From the NCBI GenBank assembly GCA_037176725.1, contig JAZBRS010000074.1, positions 66,468,001-66,532,000 of the forward strand: a DNA stretch of 64,000 nucleotides, read 5' to 3'. This stretch comes from Posidonia oceanica. Taxonomy: Eukaryota; Streptophyta; Magnoliopsida; Alismatales; Posidoniaceae. A program made the position numbers and the translations under genes. The number at the start of each line of letters is the position of its first letter. The first letter of the stretch is position 1. Of the stretch, positions 22,512 through 33,921 are shown one piece after another. The notes beneath the pieces were generated by a model. The model did not search any database. It was not told the origin of the DNA and worked only from the letters and a program-made list of their open reading frames with translations.

Positions 22512-24914
22512 TGTCGATGGGTTCAAAACCTATCCTTTCCGGTCGATAAGTCTGTAACTTATCACCCAACTGTTGCGGTCGATGGGTCCGAAACCTATCC
22601 TTTCCGGTTGATAAGTCCGAAACATATCATCCAACCTTTGTGGTCGATAGGTCCGTAACCTATCCTTTCCGGTCGATAAGTCCGAAACTTATCATCCAAC
22701 CTTTGCGGTCGATGGGTCGGAAACCTATCCTTTCCGGTTGATAAGTCCGTAACTTATCATCCAACCTTTGCGGTCGATGACTTCGAAACCTATACTTTCC
22801 GGTCGATAAGTCCGTAACTTATCATCCAACCTTCGCGGTCGATGGGTCCGAAACCTATCCTTTCCGGTCGATAAGTCCGAAACTTATCATCCAACCTTTG
22901 AGGTCGATGGGTCCGAAACCTATCCTTTCCGGTTGATAAGTCCGTAACTTATCATCCAACCTCAGCAGTCGATGAGTTCGAAACCTATCCTTTCTTGTCG
23001 ATAAGTATGTAACTGATCATCCAACCTTTGCGGTCGTTGGGTCCGAAACCTATCCTTTCCGGTCGATAAGTCTGAAACTTATCATCCAACCATTGCAGTC
23101 GATGGGTCCAAAACCTATCCTTTCCGGTCGATAAGTCCGTAACTGATCATCCAACCTTTGCGGTCGTTGGGTCCGAAACCTATCCTTTCCGGTCGATAAG
23201 TCCGAAACTTATCATCCAACCTTTGCGATCGATGGGTCCGAAACCTATCCTTTCCGGTCGATAAGTCCGAAACTTATCATCCAACCTTTGTGGTCGATAG
23301 GCCCAAAACCTAACCTTTCCGGTCGATAAGCCCGAAACTTATCATCCAACCTTTGAGGTCGATGGGTCCGAAACCGATCCTTTCCGGTTGATAAGTCCAT
23401 AACTTATCATCCAACCTCTGCAGTCGATGAGTTCAAAACCTATCCTTTCCGGTCGATAAGTACGTAACTGATCATCCAACCTTTGCGGTCGTTGGGACCG
23501 AAACCTATCCTTTCCGGTCGATAAGTCCGTAACTTATCATCCAACCTTTGCGGTCGATAGGTCCGAAACCTATCCTTTCCGGTCGATCAGTACGAAACTT
23601 ATCATCCAACGTATGGGTCGATGGGTCCAAAACCGATCCTTTCCGGTCGATTAGTCCGAAACTTATCATCCAACCTTTGTAGTCGCTTGGTCCGAAACCT
23701 ATCCTCTCCGGTCGATAAGTCCGTAACCTATCATCCAACCTTTGCGGTCGAAGGGTCCGAAACCTATCCATTCTGGTCGATAAGTACGAAACTTATCATC
23801 CAACCTGTGCAGTCGATAGCACCGAAACCTATCCTTTCCAGTCGATAAGTCCGAAACATATCATCCAACCTTTGCGGTCGATGGGTCCGAAACCTATCCT
23901 TTCCGGTCGATAAGTCCGAAAATTATTTTCCAACCTTTACGGCCGATAGGTCCGAAACCTATCCTTTCCGGTCGATAAGTCCGAAACTTATCATACAACC
24001 TTTGCGGCCGATTGGTCCGAAACCTATCCATTCCGGTCGATATGTCCGTAACTTATCATCCAACCTATGCGGTCGATGGGTCCGAAACCAATCCTTTCCG
24101 GTCGATAAGTCTGTAACAAATCATCCAACCTTTGCGGTCGATGGGCCCGAAACCTATCGTTTCAGGTCGACAACTCCGAAACTTAACATCCAACCATTGT
24201 GGTCGATAGGTTCGAAACCTATCCTTTCTGGTCGATAAGTCCAAAACTTATCATCCAACCTTTGCGGTCGATGGGTCCGAAACCGATCATTTCTGGTCGA
24301 TAAGTCCGAAACTTATCATACAAGCATTGCGGTCGATTGGTCCGAAACCTATCCTTTCCGGTTGATAAGTCCGTAACTTATCGTCCAACCATTGCGGTCG
24401 ATGGGTCCGAAACCTATCCTTTCCGGTCGATAAGTCCGTAATTTATCATCCAACCATTGCGGTCGATGGGTCCGAAACCTATCCTTTCGGTCGATAAGTC
24501 CGTAACTTATCATCCAACCTCTGCGGTCAATGAGTTCGAAACCTATCCTTTCCGGTAGATAAGTCTGTAACTTATCATCCAACCTTTGCGGTCGATGGGT
24601 CCGAAACCCACCCTATCAGGTCGATAAGTCCGAAACTTATCATCCAACCTTTGCGGTCGATCGGTTCAAAACCTATCCTTTCCAGTCGATAAGTCCGTAA
24701 CTTATCATCCAACTGTTGCTCACGATTGGTCCGAAACCTATCCTTTCCAGTCGATAAGTCCGAAACTTATCATCCAACCTTTGCGGTCGATGGGTCCGAA
24801 ACCTATCCCTTTCGGTCGATAAGTCCGAAACTAATCCTCCAACCTATGTGGTCGATAGGTCCGAAACCTATCCTTTCCGGTCGATGAGTCCGAAACTTAT
24901 CATCCATCCGTTGC

Positions 24915-24950
24915 GGTCGATAAGTCCGAAACTTATCATCCAACCTTTGC
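24915..24950 (+). repeat. extra 36-bp half-unit A
   Basis: A-A junction homologous to 2678 and 8495, followed again by GGGTTCAACACC. It lies 427 bp after the 1-bp deletion at 24488. Confidence 0.85.
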
Positions 24951-25042
24951 AGTCGATGGGTTCAACACCAATCCTTTCTGGTCGATAAGTCCGTAACTTA
25001 TCATCCAACCGTTGCTGTTGCTGGGTTCGAAACCTATCCATT

Positions 25043-27771
25043 CCTGTCGATAAGTCCGAAACTTATCTTCCAACGTTTGCGGTCGATGGGTCCGAAACCT
25101 AGCCTTTTCGGTCCATAAGTCCGAAACTTATCATCCAACCTTTGCGGTCGATGGGTACGAAACCTATCCTTTCCGGTCGATAAGTCCGTAACTTAACATC
25201 CAACCTCTGCGGTCGATGGGTCCGAAGTCAATCCTTTCTGGTCGATAAGTCCGTAACTTATCAACCAACCTCTACGGTCGATGGGTCCGAAACCTATCCT
25301 TTCCGGTCGATAAGTCCGTAACTTATCATCCAACCTTTGCGGTCGTTGGGTCCGAAACCTATCCTTTCCGGTCGATAAGTCCGTAACTTATCATCGAACG
25401 TTTGCGGTCGTTGGGTCCGAAACCTATCCTTTCCGATCGATAAGTCTGAAACCTTTCATCCAACCTTTGCGTACGATGGGTCTAAAACCTATCCTTTCCG
25501 GTCGATAAGTCAGTAACATAACATCCAACCTTTGCTGTCGATAGGTCCGAAACATATCCTTTCCGATTGATAAGTCCGTAACTTATCATCCAACCTTTGC
25601 GGTCGTTGGGTCCGAAACCTATCCTTTCCGGTCGTTAAGTCCGTAACTTATCATCCAACCTTTGCGGTCGATGGGTCCGAAACCTATCGTTTCAGGTCGA
25701 TAAGTCCGAAACTAAACATCCAACCATTGTGGTCGATAGGTCCGAAACCAATCCTTTCCGGTCGATAAGTCCGAAACTTATCATCCAACCTTTGCAGTCG
25801 ATGGGTCCGAAACCAATCATTTCCGTTCGATTAGTCCGAAACTTATCATACAACCTTTGCGGTCGATAGGTCCGAAACCTATCCTTTCCGGTCGATAAGT
25901 CCGTAACTTATCATCCAACCTTTGCTATCGATGGGTCCGAAACCTATCCTTTTCGATCGATAAGTCCGTAATTTATCATCCAACCATTGCGGTCGATGGG
26001 TCCGAAACCTATTCTTTCCGGTCGATAAGTCCGTAACTTATCATCCAACCACTGCGGTCAACGAGTTCGAAACCTATCCTTTCCGGTCGATAAGGCCGTA
26101 ACTTATCGTCCAACCTTTGCGGTCGATGGGTCCGAAACCTACCCGTTCCGGTCGATAAGTCCGAAACTTATCATCCAACCTTTGCGGTCGATGGGTTCAA
26201 AACCTATCCTTTCCGGTCGATAAGTCCGTAACTTATCATCCAACCGTTGCTGTCGATGGGTCCGAAACCTATCCTTTCCAGTCGATAAGTCCGAAACTTA
26301 TCATCCAACCTTTGTGGTCAATAGGTCCGAAACCTATCCTTTCCGGTCAATAAGTCCGAAACTTATCATCCAGCCTTGGCGGTCGATGGGTCCGAAACCT
26401 AACCTTTCCGGTCGATAAGTCCGAAACTTATCAAACAACCTTTGCGGTTGATCGGTCCGAAACCTATCCATTCCGGTCGATTTGTCCGAAACTTGTCATC
26501 CAACCTTTGCGGTCGATGGATCCGAAACCAATCCTTTCCGGTCGATAAGTCCGAAACTTATCATCCAACCTTTGCGGTCGATAGGTCCGAAACCTATCCT
26601 CTCCGGTCGATAAGTCCGTAACGTATCATCCATCCTTTGCGGTCGATGGGTCCGAAACCTATCCTTTCCGGTCGATAAGTCCGTAACTTGACATCCAACC
26701 TCTGCGGTCGAAGGGTCCGAAGTTTATCCTTTCTGGTCGATAAGTCCGTAACTTATCAACCAACCTCTACGGTCGATGGGTCCGAAACCAATCCTTTCCG
26801 GTCGATAAGTCCGTAACTAGTCATCCAACCTTTGCGGTCGTTGGGTCCGAAACCTATCCTTTCCGGTCGATAAGTCCGTAGCTTATCATCGAACCGTTGC
26901 CGTCGTTGGGTCCGAAACCTATCCTTTCCGATCGATAAGTCTGAAACCTTTCATCCAACCTTTGCGTACGATGGGTCTAAAACCTATCGTTTCCGGTCGA
27001 TAAGTCTGTAACATAACATCCAACCTTTGCTGTCGATAGGTCAGAAACATATCCTTTCCGATCGATAAGTCATTAACTTACCATCCAACCATTGCGATCG
27101 ATGAGTCCGAAACCTATCCTTTCCGGTCGTTAAGTCCGTAACTTATCATCCAACCTTTGCGGTCGATGGGTTCGAAACCTATCCTTTCAAGTCGATAAGT
27201 CCGTAACTTATCATCCAACCATTGCGGTCGATGGGTCCGAAACCTATCCTTTCCGGTCGATAAGTCAGAAACCTTTCATCCAACCTTTGCCGACGATGGG
27301 TCTAAAACCTATCCTTTCCGGTCGATAAGTCCGTAACTTAACATCCAACCTTTGTTGTCGATAGGTCCGAAACATATCCTTTCCGATCGATAAGTCAGTA
27401 ACTTACCATCCAACCTTTGCGATCGATGGGTCCGAAACCTATCCTTTCCGGTCGCTAAGTCCGTAACTTATCATCTAACCTTTGCGGTCGATGGGTTCGA
27501 AACCTATGCTTTCTAGTCAATAAGTCCGTAACTTATCATCCAACCTTTGTGGTCGATAGGTCCGAAACCTATCCTTTCCGGTTGACAAGTCCGAAAACTT
27601 CATCCAACCAATGCGGTCGATGGGTCCGAAACCTAACCTTTCCGGTTGATAAGTCCGTAACTTATCATCCAACCTTTGCGATCGATGAGTTCGAAACCTA
27701 TCCTTTCCGGTCGATAAGTCCGTAACTGATCATCCAACCTTTGCGGTCGTTGGGTCCGAAACCTATCCTTT
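25043..27771 (+). repeat. module X, copy 1 (about 2.73 kb)
   Basis: It begins with the TTCCTGTCGATAAG unit and the rare CTAGCCTTTTCGGTCC. The same sequence restarts at 27772, a displacement of 2,729 bp, which is 42 monomers minus the 1-bp loss near 27597. Its rare variants overlap those of the right part of the 4,095-bp unit, from about 10.29 kb onward, so X seems to derive from it. Confidence 0.8.
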
Positions 27772-30500
27772 CCTGTCGATAAGTCCGAAACTTATCTTCC
27801 AACCTTTGCGGTCGATGGGTCCGAAACCTAGCCTTTTCGGTCCTTAAGTCCGAAACTTATCATCCAACCTTTGCGGTCGATGGGTACGAAACCTATCCTT
27901 TCCGGTCGATAAGTCCGTAACTTAACATCCAACCTCTGCGGTCGATGGGTCCGAAGTCAATCCTTTCTGGTCGGTAAGTCCGTAACTTATCAACCAACCT
28001 CTACGGTCGATGGGTCCGAAACCTATCCTTTCCGGTCGATAAGTCCGTAACTTATCATCCAACCTTTGCGGTCGTTGGGTCCGAAACCTATCCTTTCCGG
28101 TCGATAAGTCCGTAACTTATCATCGAACGTTTGCGGTCGTTGGGTCCGAAACCTATCCTTTCCGATCGATAAGTCTGAAACCTTTCATCCAACCTTTGCG
28201 TACGATGGGTCTAAAACCTATCCTTTCCGGTCGATAAGTCAGTAACATAACATCCAACCTTTGCTGTCGATAGGTCCGAAACATATCCTTTCCGATCGAT
28301 AAGTTCGTAACTTATCATCCAACCTTTGCGGTCGTTGGGTCCGAAACCTATCCTTTCCGGTCGTTAAGTCCGTAACTTATCATCCAACCTTTGCGGTCGA
28401 TGGGTCCGAAACCTATCGTTTCAGGTCGATAAGTCCGAAACTAAACATCCAACCATTGTGGTCGATAGGTCCGAAACCAATCCTTTCCGGTCGATAAGTC
28501 CGAAACTTATCATCCAACCTTTGCGGTCGATGGGTCCGAAACCAATCATTTCCGTTCGATTAGTCCGAAACTTATCATACAACCTTTGCGGTCGATAGGT
28601 CCGAAACCTATCCTTTCCGGTCGATAAGTCCGTAACTTATCATCCAACCTTTGCTATCGATGGGTCCGAAACCTATCCTTTTCGATAGATAAGTCCGTAA
28701 TTTATCATCCAACCATTGCGGTCGATGGGTCCGAAACCTATTCTTTCCGGTCGATAAGTCCGTAACTTATCATCCAACCACTGCGGTCAACGAGTTCGAA
28801 ACCTATCCTTTCTGGTCGATAAGGCCGTAACTTATCGTCCAACCTTTGCGGTCGATGGGTCCGAAACCTACCCTTTCCGGTCGATAAGTCCGAAACTTAT
28901 CATCCAACCTTTGCGGTCGATGGGTTCAAAACCTATCCTTTCCGGTCGATAAGTCCGTAACTTATCATCCAACCGTTGCTGTCGATGGGTCCGAAACCTA
29001 TCCATTCCAGTCGATAAGTCCGAAACTTATCATCCAACCTTTGTGGTCAATAGGTCCGAAACCTATCCTTTCCGGTCAATATGTCCGAAACTTATCATCC
29101 AGCCTTGGCGGTCGATGGGTCCGAAACCTAACCTTTCCGGTCGATAAGTCCGAAACTTATCAAACAACCTTTGCGGTTGATAGGTCCGAAACCTATCCAT
29201 TCCGGTCGATTTGTCCGAAACTTGTCATCCAACCTTTGCGGTCGATGGATCCGAAACCAATCCTTTCCGGTCGATAAGTCCGAAACTTATCATCCAACCT
29301 TTGCGGTCGATAGGTCCGAAACCTATCCTCTCCGGTCGATAAGTCCGTAACGTATCATCCATCCTTTGCGGTCGATGGGTCCGAAACCTATCCTTTCCGG
29401 TCGATAAGTCCGTAACTTGACATCCAACCTCTGCGGTCGATGGGTCCGAAGTTTATCCTTTCTGGTCGATAAGTCCGTAACTTATCAACCAACCTCTACG
29501 GTCGATGGGTCCGAAACCTATCCTTTCCGGTCGATAAGTCCGTAACTTGTCATCCAACCTTTGCGGTCGTTGGGTCCGAAACCTATCCTTTCCGGTCGAT
29601 AAGTCCGTAACTTATCATCGAACCGTTGCCGTCGTTGGGTCCGAAACCTATCCTTTCCGATCGATAAGTCTGAAACCTTTCATCCAACCTTTGCGTACGA
29701 TGGGTCTAAAACCTATCGTTTCCTGTCGATAAGTCTGTAACATAACATCCAACCTTTGCTATCGATAGGTCTGAAACATATCCTTTCCGATCGATAAGTC
29801 ATTAACTTACCATCCAACCATTGCGATCGATGAGTCCGAAACCTATCCTTTCCGGTCGTTAAGTCCGTAACTTATCATCCAACCTTTGCGGTCGATGGGT
29901 TCGAAACCTATCCTTTCAAGTCGATAAGTCCGTAACTTATCATCCAACCTTTGCGGTCGATGGGTCCGAAACCTATCCTTTCCGGTCGATAAGTCAGAAA
30001 CCTTTCATCCAACCTTTGCCGACGATGGGTCTAAAACCTATCCTTTCCGGTCGATAAGTCCGTAACTTAACATCCAACCTTTGCTGTCGATAGGTCCGAA
30101 ACATATCCTTTCCGATCGATAAGTCAGTAACTTACCATCCAACCTTTGCGATCGATGGGTCCGAAACCTATCCTTTCCGGTCGCTAAGTCCGTAACTTAT
30201 CATCTAACCTTTGCGGTCGATGGGTTCGAAACCTATGCTTTCTAGTCAATAAGTCCGTAACTTATCATCCAACCTTTGTGGTCGATAGGTCCGAAACCTA
30301 TCCTTTCCGGTTGACAAGTCCAAAAACTTCATCCAACCAATGCGGTCGATGGGTCCGAAACCTAACCTTTCCGGTTGATAAGTCCGTAACTTATCATCCA
30401 ACCTTTGCGGTCGATGAGTTCGAAACCTATCCTTTCCGGTCGATAAGTCCGTAACTGATCATCCAACCTTTGCGGTCGTTGGGTCCGAAACCTATCCTTT
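27772..30500 (+). repeat. module X, copy 2 (about 2.73 kb)
   Basis: Direct tandem copy of the preceding module, including the ACTTGTCATCC unit at 29547. That unit is ACTAGTCATCC in copy 1 near 26818. It ends where TCCGGTCGATAAG, then ACTTATCGTCC, begins module Y again. Confidence 0.8.
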
Positions 30501-30668
30501 CCGGTCGATAAGTCCGAAACTTATCGTCCAACCTTTGCGATCGATGGGTCCGAAACCCATCCATTCCGGTCGATAAGTCCGAAACTTGTCATCCAACCTT
30601 TGTGGTCGAAAGGTCCAAAACCTATCCTTTCCGGTCGATAAGTCCGAAACTTATCATCCAACCTATGA

Positions 30669-30704
30669 GGACGATGGGTCCGAAACATATCATCCAACCT
30701 ATGC
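30669..30704 (+). repeat. 36-bp hybrid half-unit, type 1
   Basis: Homologue of 22245, displaced 8,424 bp. The following B unit reads AGTTTATGGG. Confidence 0.83.
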
Positions 30705-30899
30705 AGTTTATGGGTCCAAAACCTATCCTTTCCGGTCGATAAGTCCGAAACTTATCATCCAACCTTTGCGGTGGATGGGTTCAAAACCTATCCTATCCGG
30801 TCGATAAGTCCGTAACTTATCATCCAACTGTTGCGGTCGATGGGTCCGAAACCTATCCTTTCCAGTCGATAAGTCCGAAACTTATCATCCAACCTTTGC

Positions 30900-30935
30900 G
30901 GTCGATGTGTCCGAAACTTATCTTCCAACCGTTGC
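30900..30935 (+). repeat. 36-bp hybrid half-unit, type 2
   Basis: Homologue of 22476, displaced 8,424 bp. Confidence 0.83.
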
Positions 30936-33338
30936 GGTCGATGGGTTCAAAACCTATCCTTTCCGGTCGATAAGTCTGTAACTTATCACCCAACTGTTGC
31001 GGTCGATGGGTCCGAAACCTATCCTTTCCGGTTGATAAGTCCGAAACATATCATCCAACCTTTGTGGTCGATAGGTCCGTAACCTATCCTTTCCGGTCGA
31101 TAAGTCCGAAACTTATCATCCAGCCTTTGCGGTCGATGGGTCAGAAACCTATCCTTTCCGGTTGATAAGTCCGTAACTTATCATCCAACCTTTGCGGTCG
31201 ATGACTTCGAAACCTATACTTTCCGGTCGATAAGTCCGTAACTTATCATCCAACCTTCGCGGTCGATGGGTCCGAAACCTATCCTTTCCGGTCGATAAGT
31301 CCGAAACTTATCATCCAACCTTTGAGGTCGATGGGTCCGAAACCTATCCTTTCCGGTTGATAAGTCCGTAACTTATCATCCAACCTCAGCAGTCGATGAG
31401 TTCGAAACCTATCCTTTCTTGTCGATAAGTATGTAACTGATCATCCAACCTTTGCGGTCGTTGGGTCCGAAACCTTTCCTTTCCGGTCGATAAGTCTGAA
31501 ACTTATCATCCAACCTTTGCAGTCGATGGGTCCAAAACCTATCCTTTCCGGTCGATAAGTCCGTAACTGATCATCCAACCTTTGCGGTCGTTGGGTCCGA
31601 AACCTATCCTTTCCGGTCGATAAGTCCGAAACTTATCATCCAACCTTTACGATCGATGGGTCCGAAACCTATCCTTTCCGGTCGATAAGTCCGAAACTTA
31701 TCATCCAACCTTTGTGGTCGATAGGCCCAAAACCTAACCTTTCCGGTCGATAAGCCCGAAACTTATCATCCAACCTTTGAGGTCGATGGGTCCGAAACCG
31801 ATCCTTTCCGGTTGATAAGTCCAAAACTTATCATCCAACCTCTGCAGTCGATGAGTTCAAAACCTATCCTTTCCGGTCGATAAGTACGTAACTGATCATC
31901 CAACCTTTGCGGTCGTTGGGACCAAAACCTATCCTTTCCGGTCGATAAGTCCGTAACTTATCATCCAACCTTTGCGGTCGATAGGTCCGAAACCTATCCT
32001 TTCCGGTCGATCAGTACGAAACTTATCATCCAACGTATGGGTCGATGGGTCCAAAACCGATCCTTTCCGGTCGATTAGTCCGAAACTTATCATCCAACCT
32101 TTGTAGTCGCTTGGTCCGAAACCTATCCTCTCCGGTCGATAAGTCCGTAACCTATCATCCAACCTTTGCGGTCGAAGGGTCCGAAACCTATCCATTCTGG
32201 TCGATAAGTACGAAACTTATCATCTAACCTGTGCAGTCGATAGCACCGAAACCTATCCTTTCCGGTCGATAAGTCCGAAACATATCATCCAACCTTTGCG
32301 GTCGATGGGTCCGAAACCTATCCTTTCCGGTCGATAAGTCCGAAAATTATCTTCCAACCTTTGCGGCCGATAGGTCCGAAACCTATCCTTTCCGGTCGAT
32401 AAGTCCGAAACTTATCATACAACCTTTGCGGCCGATTGGTCCGAAACCTATCCATTCCGGTCGATATGTCCGTAACTTATCATCCAACCTATGCGGTCGA
32501 TGGGTCCGAAACCTATCCTTTCCGGTCGATAAGTCTGTAACAAATCATCCAACCTTTGCGGTCGATGGGCCCGAAACATATCGTTTCAGGTCGACAACTC
32601 CGAAACTTAACATCCAACCAATGTGGTCGATAGGTTCGAAACCTATCCTTTCTGGTCGATAAGTCCAAAACTTATCATCCAACCTTTGCGGTCGATGGGT
32701 CCGAAACCAATCATTTCTGGTCGATAAGTCCGAAACTTATCAAACAAGCATTGCGGTCGATAGGTCCGAAACCTATCCTTTCCGGTCGATAAGTCCGTAA
32801 CTTATCGTCCAACCATTGCGGTCGATGGGTCCGAAACCTATCCTTTCCGGTCGATAAGTCCGTAATTTATCATCCAACCATTGCGGTCGATGGGTCCGAA
32901 ACCTATCCTTTCGGTCGATAAGTCCATAACTTATCATCCAACCTCTGCGGTCAATGAGTTCGAAACCTATCCTTTCCGGTAGATAAGTCAGTAACTTATC
33001 ATCCAACCTTTGCGGTCGATGGGTCCGAAACCCACCCTATCAGGTCGATAAGTCCGAAACTTATCATCCAACCTTTGCGGTCGATCGGTTCAAAACCTAT
33101 CCTTTCCAGTCGATAAGTCCGTAACTTATCATCCAACTGTTGCTCACGATGGGTCCGAAACCTATCCTTTCCAGTCGATAAGTCCGAAACTTATCATCCA
33201 ACCTTTGCGGTCGATGGGTCCGAAACCTATCCTTTTCGGTCGATAAGTCCGAAACTAATCCTCCAACCTATGTGGTCGATAGGTCCGAAACCTATCCTTT
33301 CCGGTCGATGAGTCCGAAACTTATCATGCATCCGTTGC

Positions 33339-33374
33339 GGTCGATAAGTCCGAAACTTATCATCCAACCTTTGC
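33339..33374 (+). repeat. extra 36-bp half-unit A
   Basis: Fourth member of the A-A junction series (2678, 8495, 24915). Confidence 0.83.
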
Positions 33375-33500
33375 AGTCGATGGGTTCAACACCAATCCTT
33401 TCTGGTCGATAAGTCCGTAACTTATCATCCAACCGTTGCTGTCGCTGGGTCCGAAACCAATCCAATCCAGTCGATAAGTCCGAAACTTATCTTCCAACCT

Positions 33501-33921
33501 TTGCGGTCGATGGGTCCGAAACCTAGCCTTTTCGGTCCATAAGTCCGAAACTTATCATCCAACCTTTGCGGTCGATAGGTCCGAAACCTATCCTTTCCGG
33601 TCGATAAGTCCGAAACTTATCATCCATCCTTTGCGGTCGATGGGTCCGAAACCTATCCTTTCCGGTCGATAAGTCCGAAACTTATCATACAACCGTAGCG
33701 GCCGATAGGTCCGAAACCTATCCATTCCGGTCGATAAGTCCGTAACTTATCATCCAACCTTTGCGGTCGATGGGTCCGAAACCAATCCTTTCCGATCGAT
33801 AAGTCCGAAACTTATCATCCAACCTTTGCGGTCGATAGGTCCGAAACCTATCCATTCCGGTCGATTGGTCCGAAACTTATCAACCAACCTTTGCGGTCGA
33901 TGGGTCCGAAACCTATCCTTT
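33501..33921 (+). repeat. junction between Y and the 10.31-kb HOR
   Basis: About six monomers related to the 8.7-9.1 kb dimer-phase units (GATAGG and GATGGG alternate). The sequence left of about 33.89 kb does not match what precedes 44.23 kb, so the left edge of the 10.31-kb HOR lies at about 33.89-33.93 kb. Confidence 0.65.

Larger units (their letters stand above)
22076..25042 (+). repeat. module Y, copy 1 (about 2.97 kb)
   Basis: It aligns with about 30.50-33.47 kb at a fixed displacement of 8,424 bp, including both hybrid half-units (22245, 22476), the extra A half-unit (24915) and 1-bp losses near 23614 and 24488. It also contains the 1.2-kb barcode module seen at 1.8 and 7.6 kb. Confidence 0.8.
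30501..33500 (+). repeat. module Y, copy 2
   Basis: Second Y, 8,424 bp downstream of the first. 8,424 equals 128 monomers plus three 36-bp half-units minus four 1-bp losses, all of which I can locate. Point differences from copy 1 are few (for example CTTACGATCG near 31649). Confidence 0.8.
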
